A stretch of 64,000 nucleotides of DNA from Bacteriovoracaceae bacterium (GTDB lineage Bacteria > Bdellovibrionota > Bacteriovoracia > Bacteriovoracales > Bacteriovoracaceae). The stretch lies in NCBI GenBank assembly GCA_947377285.1, contig CANCFT010000003.1:124001-188000 (forward strand), given 5' to 3'. The translations under genes were made by a program, and so were the position numbers. Positions within the stretch are counted from its first letter, which is position 1, and every line of letters starts with the position of its first letter. This document shows positions 47,702-55,238 of this stretch, piece after piece. The notes beneath the pieces are model-generated. The model saw only the letters and a list, made by a program, of their open reading frames with translations. It did not search any database and was not told the DNA's origin.

Positions 47702-48844
47702 TTAGATGTCGAATTTGATACCAGCAGCAATTTGGTTTCCAGAAATTTTCTTGTCACCAGTTGCAGCAGCGTCGATTTTCTTAACGTCATTAGTATAAGA
47801 AACATGGTATCTGAAATTCATGTCTTTCATTGGCTTAATCATTAGACCAGCAGTTAAAGCAGTTCTTTTGTAATCAGTTGTATCTGTTACAGCAACATTG
47901 TATTTATCGCTAATGAAGTTAACAAATGGAGTTAAGTTATCCCAAGTGTATGCTACGTTTGCGTAGATAGAAGTTGTTTTTTCTTCGTTAGAAGCAGCAG
48001 TAGTTACAGCAACATTAGCTTTTTTGTATTGTTTCCAATCAAGGTCAACAACAACACCAGCAACTTCAGATCTTAAACCAGCTGACATAAGTTTATGTGT
48101 TCCAGAAACAGTGTTTGCAGCAACAGTATCTGTTTCAGGAGCAACGCCAAACATTGTGTATCCTAAAGTTGGTTGCAACATTTTTTCCATGAAGTTTCCA
48201 TTATAGTAGAAACCTAATCCAAGCTTAGAGTTTTGAGAATCGTTAGTTGCAGAAGCTGTGTCAGAGTAAGTAGTTGATTTTTGTGGGTTGAAAGCAGCTA
48301 CTGAAATTGTGCTGTTTGGAACTTGGTTAAACATTAAAGTTGCACCAACACGGTATAAATCAGCATCATTTTTTACAGCATTGTAAACAGCTGTGTTAGA
48401 TGAAGTATATCCAGTTGAACCAGAGAAACTGTTGAATGAAGTAGTAGGGTAATCTGTTCCAGAAACATAAAATTCTCTTCCTAGAGAATCAGCTTGGCTT
48501 GATTTACCAATACGAGCTGTAAACCATTCAGTTTTGTGGTCAACGTAGAAAAAGTCTACGTTTTGGAAAGAAAGGTCACGGTTTTTTGAAGTAGTTTCTT
48601 GAGAAGTAGAGAATCTGTATCTCATTCTGAAAAGTAAATTTTCTGAGAATGTAGCAACAGCGTTTAATCTAAGAATATTAGAAGAGAAATCCCCTCTTTT
48701 TTCTTCGAAATTGTTAGTTGTAGTAACTTGCTCATGCTTTACAGTTGAGTTCGTGTAGTCAAAACGCCCTTCAGCGTTAAACTTTAGGTCAGCAGCCATT
48801 ACAGTTGAGCTTAAAAGCGCAATTGCAGGAAGTAACATCTTCAT
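47702..48844 (-). CDS. Outer-membrane beta-barrel porin
   Basis: A 380-aa exported protein: signal peptide (about 1-17, ...SSTVMA-ADLKF) followed by alternating polar/aromatic strands (for example LLFRMRYRFSTSQ and FFYVDHKTEWFTARIGKSSQ) and a terminal strand ISGNQIAAGIKFDI. This fits a general or substrate porin. I start at the ATG at 48844, with AAGGAGAT five bases upstream; the longer ATG at 48898 would overlap the promoter. Neighbouring pstS hints at, but does not show, phosphate uptake. Confidence 0.8.
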   Translation of the reverse strand: MKMLLPAIALLSSTVMAADLKFNAEGRFDYTNSTVKHEQVTTTNNFEEKRGDFSSNILRLNAVATFSENLLFRMRYRFSTSQETTSKNRDLSFQNVDFFYVDHKTEWFTARIGKSSQADSLGREFYVSGTDYPTTSFNSFSGSTGYTSSNTAVYNAVKNDADLYRVGATLMFNQVPNSTISVAAFNPQKSTTYSDTASATNDSQNSKLGLGFYYNGNFMEKMLQPTLGYTMFGVAPETDTVAANTVSGTHKLMSAGLRSEVAGVVVDLDWKQYKKANVAVTTAASNEEKTTSIYANVAYTWDNLTPFVNFISDKYNVAVTDTTDYKRTALTAGLMIKPMKDMNFRYHVSYTNDVKKIDAAATGDKKISGNQIAAGIKFDI

Positions 48845-48869
48845 AGTATCTCCTTTATAAAAAAATCTA

Positions 48870-48898
48870 ATACTAAAATGATTTAACAACACTTTCAA
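48870..48898 (-). promoter_or_regulatory. Porin promoter
   Basis: Minus-strand TTGAAA (48893-48898) and TAGTAT (48870-48875) with a 17-base spacer, about 26 bases before the porin start codon. Confidence 0.5.
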
Positions 48899-48972
48899 TA
48901 AATCAAGTATTTAATTTGTTAAGATCAGATTAGTAATCTTGAAAAATATTTCAAACAGAAGATAATGATTAA

Positions 48973-49692
48973 ATGGATACTCTCGATCAAACTTATAAAA
49001 CAGAAACTAAAACGATCAAGTTTTTATTAAAAGCTTTCTTCTTCTTTATACACCTTGCAATTATGACCGAAATTGTAGCCGGGCCTAAGTTTAGATTAGG
49101 TGTTCGACTTTTATTTTTTCTCTATTTATCAGCGCCATATTATAAAACTATCAAACATCGATATTATACGTATTGGACTTTTTCGACATTTTTGTTTGTT
49201 TATATATCGTTCAAAGTTTATGAACAATTTTTTATACTTCAGCAATCTCATATTGGTGCACTATACGTAATCTCTTTACTTATACTTAGCATAAAGATGT
49301 ATATCCTCTCCTCTCCTATTTATTATCCACGAGTAAGTTGGTGGGAGTATGATTTTCGTTATCGCGATGACTTGCGGATTCAGCTCAAAACTGGTGAAAA
49401 TGAATATGAGGCAAGGCTTACAGACCTCAGAAGATATGCTGGCTGCGTGGCCCTCTTTGAAGAAGTAAAACTGGGAGACGAAATTATCATTGTCGCTAAG
49501 GTTGATGATATTTCCGTCAACCTTCGCGGACAAGTCATGAGTAAAAGAAGAGATCTCATTGGTCGACCACTCATTTATGGAGTTATGTTCAAGTTTGACA
49601 GTAGATCAAATAAAAAACGGTATGTTCAATTGGTTCGATTATGGCGAAAAGAAAAACATAGCAAACGGAAGTTGAAATTTGCACACATCTAA
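48973..49692 (+). CDS. Membrane protein with PilZ-like C-terminal domain
   Basis: A 239-aa protein with about four N-terminal helices (residues ~20-115) and a C-terminal cytoplasmic domain. The domain begins FRYRDDLRIQL, continues EARLTDLRRYAGCVALFEEV and ends VMSKRRDLIGRPLIYGVMFKF, the strand order of a PilZ domain. The c-di-GMP-binding pattern is altered: an arginine pair is present (RYRDDLR), but the DxSxxG motif reads DLRRYAG. So it could be a degenerate or non-binding PilZ. Its stop lies inside the tadA start region. Confidence 0.6.
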   Translation: MDTLDQTYKTETKTIKFLLKAFFFFIHLAIMTEIVAGPKFRLGVRLLFFLYLSAPYYKTIKHRYYTYWTFSTFLFVYISFKVYEQFFILQQSHIGALYVISLLILSIKMYILSSPIYYPRVSWWEYDFRYRDDLRIQLKTGENEYEARLTDLRRYAGCVALFEEVKLGDEIIIVAKVDDISVNLRGQVMSKRRDLIGRPLIYGVMFKFDSRSNKKRYVQLVRLWRKEKHSKRKLKFAHI

Positions 49693-50170
49693 TATAAATT
49701 TTCAAGATCAACTATGGCTAATGGATGAAGCATTAATTGAGGCGGAAAAAGCCTATCGAATTGATGAAGTTCCAATTGGTGCCGTAATTGTTGATTCAAA
49801 CGGAGCAATACTTTCTCGCTCTCATAATCTTAAAGAAAAAGTTTTTAATCCTTGTGGGCATGCAGAAATTTTAGCCATTGTAGAAGCCGCAAAAAAAATT
49901 AAAAACTGGCGACTCAAAGAATGCTCAATTTATGTAACTTTAGAGCCATGTCCTATGTGTCTAAATGCAATGGTTCAAGCCCGAATAGAAAAATTGTATT
50001 TTGGTGCTTATGACTCTAAAGGCGGATCTCTTAGTTTAAATTACAATTTTTATAAAGATCAGAAACTTAATCATTCATTTTCAGTTGTTGGTGGAGTGAG
50101 GCATTTTGAATGCTCAAAGTTACTTTCACAATTTTTTCGAGAGAAAAGGGTTAATTATAATAAGAGCTAG
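49679..50170 (+). CDS. tadA: tRNA-specific adenosine deaminase TadA
   Basis: Deaminates A34 of tRNA-Arg(ACG) to inosine. Zinc and catalytic residues: HAE (H61, E63) and PCPMC (C91, C94). VPIGAVIVDSNG and the N-terminal helix line up with E. coli TadA. The start is probably the TTG at 49679, 14 bases inside the upstream gene; the next ATG (49721) would remove a conserved part of the first helix. Its substrate tRNA is at 37886. Confidence 0.93.
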   Translation: MHTSNINFQDQLWLMDEALIEAEKAYRIDEVPIGAVIVDSNGAILSRSHNLKEKVFNPCGHAEILAIVEAAKKIKNWRLKECSIYVTLEPCPMCLNAMVQARIEKLYFGAYDSKGGSLSLNYNFYKDQKLNHSFSVVGGVRHFECSKLLSQFFREKRVNYNKS

Positions 50171-50211
50171 CGAAAGTTTTAAGAATCTGATAATTTTCCA
50201 GCAATTGAAAT

Positions 50212-50301
50212 GGAGAATTGGCAGAGTGGTCGAATGCGCTCGCTTGGAAGGCGAGTATACGCGAAAGTGTATCGTGGGTTCGAATCCCATGTTCTCCGCC
50301 A
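50212..50301 (+). tRNA. tRNA-Ser(GGA)
   Basis: Class II tRNA: acceptor GGAGAAT with GTTCTCC, discriminator G and encoded CCA. The anticodon arm CTCGC-TTGGAAG-GCGAG gives GGA (UCC/UCU). The variable arm is TATACGCGAAAGTGTATC and the T-arm GGGTTCGAATCCC. A TATAAT at 50156-50161 is too far upstream to assign with confidence. Confidence 0.97.
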
Positions 50302-50408
50302 TTTGGGAAGAAAAATTTACATTTTCCAGCTTTAACCAATGAATTGTTTCTAGACTTTGGACCTATGATTGGATAAGTATCCAAAACACTAATTTCAAAG
50401 GAATTCGA

Positions 50409-50906
50409 ATGAAAATGTTACTTGTACTTTTAATATGTTTTTTTTCAACAACAACGTTTGCCTTAGTCGATTCAAAAAACTGCCCAAAAAGTTTTTCAAT
50501 TACATATTATGATATTAGTCGAAACCCATTAACAAAAGAAATAACTGAAAATCCTGCCATAAAAGCTGGATGGGAAACGGTCAACAAAGATCAAAAATTT
50601 GAACAGGTATTTACGCTATCAACTCGGTCTGATACTGCCTTGTGTGTTTATGTAAATAAGTCCGTTGCAGCATTTTTAGAAACAAATAATGGCGTTGATG
50701 AATTAATGATTCCTTATAAAAACAATCTTTATTTCAGAACAAAAATTCTGTCTTTCTCAAATGACTTTATTGAATTAGCAATTGATGAAGAATCAAAAGA
50801 TATTTATGCAGCAGTTTTACAACCAGATTCAGATGGTGGCTCTAACCAAATTGGTGAAGTTGAAGTCGGACAAGCTCAAGCAGTAAATATTCAAGTTCTT
50901 GAATAA
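50409..50906 (+). CDS. Secreted protein of unknown function
   Basis: A 165-aa protein with a signal peptide (about 1-19, ...STTTFA-LVDS). The mature part has two cysteines (NCPKS and ALCVYV) that could form a disulfide, alternating hydrophobic stretches suggesting beta structure, and an acidic C-terminus. I recognise no family. AAAGGAATTCG precedes the ATG. It is monocistronic, ending at a strong hairpin. Confidence 0.7.
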   Translation: MKMLLVLLICFFSTTTFALVDSKNCPKSFSITYYDISRNPLTKEITENPAIKAGWETVNKDQKFEQVFTLSTRSDTALCVYVNKSVAAFLETNNGVDELMIPYKNNLYFRTKILSFSNDFIELAIDEESKDIYAAVLQPDSDGGSNQIGEVEVGQAQAVNIQVLE

Positions 50907-50950
50907 AAATCTAGGGGAGCCCTCTCGAAAGTCTCCCCTAGAAACTATTT
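50905..50950. terminator. Hairpin between convergent small genes
   Basis: CTAGGGGAG (50911-50919) pairs with CTCCCCTAG (50933-50941). The plus side continues AAACTATTTTTT and the minus side ATTTTTATTC, so it may serve both convergent genes. Confidence 0.75.
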
Positions 50951-51214
50951 TTTAGCTTTAGAATCTGGTTTGACTTCAATGGACTTTGCCGTCATAAAAT
51001 ATTCAATAGTTACTTTAGATCCAATTTTTAATTCACCTTTAATCGTGCTCGCTGCATCTTTTGCGATTTCCCATTTTTCTTTTTCTTTTCCTTTTTGCAC
51101 AGTAATTGTTGAATCTGTCATTTCTAAAACTGGCCCAGTAACTTGGTAAGTTTTAGTTGCAGAAAAAGCCTGAAGAGAAAGTGCTAGTAGCGTCATTGCG
51201 ATAAAAGTCTTCAT
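50945..51214 (-). CDS. Small secreted protein, OB-like
   Basis: An 89-aa protein with a signal peptide (about 1-18, ...LSLQAFS-ATKT) and a small beta-rich domain: VTGPVLEMTDSTITVQKGKE then SKVTIEYFMTAKSIEV. The pattern recalls DUF5666-like domains, but I cannot assign a function. The tail is lysine-rich. Confidence 0.65.
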   Translation of the reverse strand: MKTFIAMTLLALSLQAFSATKTYQVTGPVLEMTDSTITVQKGKEKEKWEIAKDAASTIKGELKIGSKVTIEYFMTAKSIEVKPDSKAKK

Positions 51215-51295
51215 TGGTATCCCCCATTTTTATTAATAAGCCGAGATATTAAACCAATTTTAGAACCTAGAGTCCAGCAAGTTAGGTGCATTGCC

Positions 51296-51324
51296 TTGAC
51301 ACTATCCTTAGGGGTTATTAATAT
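51296..51324 (+). promoter_or_regulatory. Promoter of the SRP RNA gene
   Basis: A perfect TTGACA (51296-51301) and TAATAT (51319-51324) with a 17-base spacer. The predicted start near 51331 coincides with the first base of the SRP RNA terminal helix. It probably also serves dnaX and the genes behind it, since no terminator is seen after the RNA. Confidence 0.75.
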
Positions 51325-51330
51325 GCAGTT

Positions 51331-51431
51331 GGTAGTTAGGGAGTGGCAAAGGTATGTGCGGCCAACCCCGCCAGGTCCGGAAGGAAGCAACGGTAACTGT
51401 CTCTGCTTTGTGCTGTTTTCCTAACTGCCGC
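51331..51431 (+). ncRNA. ffs: Small signal recognition particle RNA (4.5S type)
   Basis: RNA of about 100 nt that binds Ffh. The universally conserved helix-8 apical segment CCAGGTCCGGAAGGAAGCAA is present at 51371-51390. The ends pair: GGTAGTTAGG (51331-51340) with CCTAACTGCC (51420-51429, one G-U). It lies directly upstream of dnaX, a common position in bacteria. Confidence 0.93.
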
Positions 51432-51501
51432 TTCAAATGTAATTTACTAATTCCACTTAATTTATTACCTTTAATACTATGGAAATATTCCAAGGATTGT
51501 G

Positions 51502-53181
51502 ATGTCTTACCAAGTATTGGCCAGAAAGTGGCGACCAAAAAAATTTCAAGAAGTCATCGGGCAGGGACATGTAACACGCGCTCTTCAAAATTCAATTTTA
51601 AATCATAAAATTGGGCACGCTTATATGTTGGTTGGAACTCGTGGTGTTGGTAAAACTTCCATTGCGAGAATTTTTGCGAAAGCTATACGCTGCGAAAACT
51701 TAACAACTGATGCAAATGCCTGTGGAGTATGTTCGGCCTGCTTAGATTTTGATACTGAAACATCAATGAACGTCATTGAAATTGATGGTGCTTCAAATAA
51801 TAGCGTGGATAATATTCGGGAGCTCATTGGTAACGTTCATTACTTACCAACTTCAGGAAAATATAAAGTTTATATTATCGATGAAGTGCATATGTTATCT
51901 ACAAATGCCTTTAATGCTTTACTGAAAACACTTGAAGAACCACCGGCCCACGTAATTTTTATTTTTGCCACCACTGAAGCCCAAAAATTAATGGGTACAG
52001 TTCTTTCAAGATGTCAGAGATTTGATTTTAGGAATGTAAGTGTTAGTGATCTCACAAGTCATATATTGGAGATCTCAAAGGCCGAGGGAATACAATTTGA
52101 AAATGAAGAATTAGTTTCACAGTTGGCAGTACTTGGAAGGGGCTCAGTTCGAGATACGCTATCATTATTGGATCAAGTTCTTACGTCGTCACTCAATAAT
52201 TTAATTACAGAAAAAAACTTAACTAGCTCTTTAGGAGTAGCTGGAGTTTCAAGTTTACTTAATATTTTGAAATCAATTTATGATGGAGATACTAAGTTAC
52301 TTTCAAAAACATATAACAAATTATTAGAAGAAAATGTTCCTGTAAAAAATATTGCCAGTGGTTTATTAGACGAACTTTTTAAAGAATTAAAAACCAAAAA
52401 AGATTTAAGTGAAGCAGAACTTATATGGATCTATGAAACAATTGCGAGAGAAACAACTTGGATTTTTCAATCAATAGCACCAGAGAAATCTCTTGAAGTA
52501 CTTTTATTCAAAGTCACCTTGAGAAGAAGCTTTTTCAATATGAAAATTGCCCAAAGTGAGCACTCAAGTGCTGCACCAAAAGAAGTCGCAGATCAAGTTG
52601 TTAACATTCCAAGCACTAAGTCAGTTGCTGAAACACTTGCTGAAAACTTAGCTGAGTTTGCCATGGTGGTAGAACTTCCCAAAGTAAAAAATGTTGAGAG
52701 TGTTCAAGTTAATCAAGTTAATAACGAAGAAAAGCCAAAGTCAGAAGAAAAGAAAAACATGACTTGGGAAGGTTTTTTAAATTACCTAGGAAATAAGTCT
52801 CCAGCATCAGCATCAAATCTTGAACAGGGCAATATCACGACTCCCTTGCGAATTGATAATGGTGAGCTGAGTGTTGAGTTAGGTTTTGGATTTTCAGGTC
52901 AAGTCTTTCTAGATTACTTAAGTGAGCCGGAAGTTTTTCAAAAACTAAAAAATAATTTATCTGATTTTTTTGAAGTTAATAATAATAAAATTCATCTCAT
53001 TTTACACAGTGTTCAGTCAGCAGAACATTTTGTCACAACAGCTGAAATAAAAGAACGAGAAGCTGAAAAAACAATGCATGACCGGATAGAAATTTTTAAA
53101 AGCAATCCAATCTTAAAAGAAGCAGAGAAAATGTTTAATGCTAAGGTTGATAAAGTAATAATTGATAATAATAAAAAATAG
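51502..53181 (+). CDS. dnaX: DNA polymerase III tau/gamma subunit
   Basis: Clamp-loader ATPase, 559 aa. N-terminus SYQVLARKWRPKKFQEVIGQ, Walker A GTRGVGKTSIARIFAKA, zinc cysteines in RCENLTTDANACGVCSAC, Walker B YIIDEVHMLS, and the FDFRNVSVSDL stretch. The C-terminal third is low complexity, then a folded tail. I start at the ATG at 51502, with AAGGA five bases upstream; GTG 51499 is too close. It begins the dnaX-ybaB-recR-mglB-like-mglA transcript. Confidence 0.96.
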   Translation: MSYQVLARKWRPKKFQEVIGQGHVTRALQNSILNHKIGHAYMLVGTRGVGKTSIARIFAKAIRCENLTTDANACGVCSACLDFDTETSMNVIEIDGASNNSVDNIRELIGNVHYLPTSGKYKVYIIDEVHMLSTNAFNALLKTLEEPPAHVIFIFATTEAQKLMGTVLSRCQRFDFRNVSVSDLTSHILEISKAEGIQFENEELVSQLAVLGRGSVRDTLSLLDQVLTSSLNNLITEKNLTSSLGVAGVSSLLNILKSIYDGDTKLLSKTYNKLLEENVPVKNIASGLLDELFKELKTKKDLSEAELIWIYETIARETTWIFQSIAPEKSLEVLLFKVTLRRSFFNMKIAQSEHSSAAPKEVADQVVNIPSTKSVAETLAENLAEFAMVVELPKVKNVESVQVNQVNNEEKPKSEEKKNMTWEGFLNYLGNKSPASASNLEQGNITTPLRIDNGELSVELGFGFSGQVFLDYLSEPEVFQKLKNNLSDFFEVNNNKIHLILHSVQSAEHFVTTAEIKEREAEKTMHDRIEIFKSNPILKEAEKMFNAKVDKVIIDNNKK

Positions 53182-53194
53182 ATAGGAGAATCTC

Positions 53195-53506
53195 ATGAAA
53201 GGTCTTAACGGATTAATGAAACAAGCACAACAAATGCAACAAAAAATGGCAACACTTCAAAAAGAATTGGAAACCAGAGAATTGGAAACTTCATCTGGTG
53301 GCGGGATGATAAAAATCAAAATCACAGGGAAACAACAAATTTTATCCATTTCAATAAATAAAGAATGTGTCGATCCAAGTGATGTCACAAGCCTTGAAGA
53401 GCTCGTGAAAACTGCTGTAAACCAAGCGGTAAAAGAATCACAAGAAATGGTTTCAGGGGCAATGTCGAAAATTACAGGTGGAATTAATATTCCAGGAATG
53501 TTCTAG
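53195..53506 (+). CDS. YbaB/EbfC nucleoid-associated protein
   Basis: DNA-binding protein of 103 aa. Typical features: a Q/M-rich coiled-coil N-terminus (GLMKQAQQMQQKMATLQKEL), GGGMIKIKITGKQQILSISI, and a C-terminal MSKITGGINIPGMF. AGGAG precedes the ATG. The dnaX-ybaB-recR order is conserved across bacteria. Confidence 0.95.
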   Translation: MKGLNGLMKQAQQMQQKMATLQKELETRELETSSGGGMIKIKITGKQQILSISINKECVDPSDVTSLEELVKTAVNQAVKESQEMVSGAMSKITGGINIPGMF

Positions 53507-53508
53507 TA

Positions 53509-54102
53509 ATGGAATTGCCAGAAAAACTTTTAAAAGTCGTGAAGCAATTTTCTCGTCTTCCTGGAGTAGGTGAAAAAACGGCCTTGCGCCAGACACTCAT
53601 CATGACAAAGTGGAACAAGGAAGATCTTGTCGCTTTTGCTGAAGCCGTTAAAAACCTTTCTGAACTTAACCACTGTTCAAAATGTGGTATGTACTGTGAT
53701 GATCAATTGTGCAAAATTTGTTTGGACTATCATCGAGTAAATGCCAAAACAATTTGCGTAGTAGAATCAGTTACAGATTGTTTGGCGATAGAAAGAAGTG
53801 GCAACTTTCGTGGCAAGTTTCATATTTTATTCGGAGTTTTAAACCCGCTGCTCGGAATTGGTCCAGATGAATTAAAATTGGACACACTCATCAATCGAGT
53901 TTCAAATGAAGAGATAGAAGAATTAATTCTGGCCGTTAATCCATCTGTTGAGGGTGATGCAACTTGCGCTTATATAAAGCAATCACTTCCATCACATATT
54001 AATGTTGATCGAATTGGATTTGGAATTCCGATGGGCGGAAGTTTAGAGTTTGTTGACTCTTTGACGATTACAAAAGCATTGGAGAACCGAAGACACTTAT
54101 GA
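53509..54102 (+). CDS. recR: Recombination mediator RecR
   Basis: Ring-forming protein that works with RecO and RecF at DNA gaps, 197 aa. Helix-hairpin-helix FSRLPGVGEKTALRQ, zinc finger CSKCGMYCDDQLCKIC, and Toprim with ICVVESVTDCLAIERSG and LNPLLGIGPDEL. The C-terminal RIGFGIPMGGSLEFVDSLT is diagnostic. It starts two bases after ybaB; the next gene overlaps its stop by four bases. Confidence 0.96.
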   Translation: MELPEKLLKVVKQFSRLPGVGEKTALRQTLIMTKWNKEDLVAFAEAVKNLSELNHCSKCGMYCDDQLCKICLDYHRVNAKTICVVESVTDCLAIERSGNFRGKFHILFGVLNPLLGIGPDELKLDTLINRVSNEEIEELILAVNPSVEGDATCAYIKQSLPSHINVDRIGFGIPMGGSLEFVDSLTITKALENRRHL

Positions 54103-54635
54103 AGGTTAATAATAATATTCCTAAATATGTTGAAACTTTTTTTAAATCCTGTGAGATTGATGAAAAGCTTAATCGCTATTCATTTTTTTTAATTAGATAT
54201 GATGGTGTTGTGCTTTATCACAATAATAATTTAGCGAACTCAATCTCTAAATCTTCAATTGGTGCTTTGCTGGGAGGAGTTTGGCAAGCGGCCAAAGCAT
54301 TGTCTGACTTTATTCCCAAAGATAAAAAGTCCGAAGATCAAAATGAAGGATTTAGGCTAAGTTTCGATACATCATCACAGGGTGTGTACGTTCTGCCAAT
54401 ATCAGTGGGTTCAGAAGAATTGTATCTCGGGCTTATTTATCACAACGAAATTAATCCAGGATTTGTTAAAAATAAAATCAGAGAAATGGCCGCTGGTTTC
54501 AGCGAGTATTTAGAGCAAGAATTAAAAGAAAATTTTAATCATAACCAAACACGAATCACTGAAAATAATAATTTTCTATTTGGCGATATTACAGATTCAG
54601 AAATGGATCGGTTGTTCGCTTTTGCAAAGAACTAG
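54099..54635 (+). CDS. MglB-like roadblock/LC7 protein
   Basis: A 178-aa soluble protein immediately before mglA. The central part (residues ~25-145) has the roadblock layout: strand SFFLIRYDGVVLYH, helix SSIGALLGGVWQAAKALSDF, strands GVYVLPISV and LYLGLIYH, and a last long helix. The C-terminus reads FGDITDSEMDRLFAF, resembling the FAEISDDDIDNLF end of Myxococcus MglB as I recall it, the segment that contacts MglA. This predicts a GTPase-activating partner. Overlaps recR by four bases (ATGA). I avoid naming it mglB because overall identity looks low. Confidence 0.7.
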   Translation: MKVNNNIPKYVETFFKSCEIDEKLNRYSFFLIRYDGVVLYHNNNLANSISKSSIGALLGGVWQAAKALSDFIPKDKKSEDQNEGFRLSFDTSSQGVYVLPISVGSEELYLGLIYHNEINPGFVKNKIREMAAGFSEYLEQELKENFNHNQTRITENNNFLFGDITDSEMDRLFAFAKN

Positions 54636-54647
54636 GCAGGGAGTAAG

Positions 54648-55238
54648 ATGTCCTTCATTAATTACGTTACCAAAGAAGTGAATTGTAAAATTGTCTATTA
54701 CGGGCCAGGGCTCGGTGGTAAGACGACAAATATTCAGCATGTTTATCAAAAAACCAGCGGAGACAGTAAGGGAAATATTATTTCCTTGAATACCGAAAAT
54801 GAACGAACATTATTTTTTGATTTTCTACCATTAGACCTTGGAGAAATTCGAGGTTTTAAAACACGATTTCATCTTTACACTGTTCCTGGGCAAGTGTTTT
54901 ATGAAGCATCTAGAAAACTAATCATTCGAGGTGTCGATGGAATTATTTTTGTAGCTGATTCACAAGTAGAAAGAATGGATTCAAACATTGAATCACTTAA
55001 ATCACTGGAAAAAAATCTACTAGAGCAAGGATATGATGTAGAAAAAATTCCAATGGTCATGCAATGGAATAAGCGCGATCTTCCCAACGTAACATCAATT
55101 AAAGATCTTCATAATTCTTTAAATAAATGGAATGTTCCTGAGTTTGAAGCAGTTGCTGTTAAGGGTACAGGAGTTTTTGATACTTTAAAAACAATTTCTA
55201 AACTTGTACTTATGAATTTAAAGGGCGGATTAGACTAA
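54648..55238 (+). CDS. mglA: Ras-like polarity GTPase MglA
   Basis: Small GTPase controlling cell polarity and gliding, 196 aa. P-loop GPGLGGKTT (G19-T27), switch-region LPLDLGEIRGFKTRFHLYTV, PGQVFYEASRKLIIRGVDG, the ADSQVERM stretch and the base-recognition motif MQWNKRDLPN. Very close to Myxococcus xanthus MglA along its length. In Bdellovibrio the homologue has been linked to prey invasion. The start follows a GGCAGGGAGTAAG ribosome-binding region. Its last nine bases overlap the convergent hydrolase gene. Confidence 0.95.
   Translation: MSFINYVTKEVNCKIVYYGPGLGGKTTNIQHVYQKTSGDSKGNIISLNTENERTLFFDFLPLDLGEIRGFKTRFHLYTVPGQVFYEASRKLIIRGVDGIIFVADSQVERMDSNIESLKSLEKNLLEQGYDVEKIPMVMQWNKRDLPNVTSIKDLHNSLNKWNVPEFEAVAVKGTGVFDTLKTISKLVLMNLKGGLD

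Noticed and set aside
47554-47805. Minus-strand 83-codon frame over the porin terminator
   Set aside because: It spans an intrinsic terminator and overlaps the porin in another frame.
50156-50161. TATAAT upstream of tRNA-Ser(GGA) as its -10 box
   Set aside because: It lies 50 bases upstream and lacks a good -35 at the right distance.
50151-50384. Minus-strand open frame across the tRNA-Ser(GGA) gene
   Set aside because: It is a shadow of a stable RNA gene and has no recognisable protein features.
51308-51608. Open frames on both strands over the SRP RNA
   Set aside because: The conserved SRP core and paired ends explain the sequence; the peptides look like random translation.
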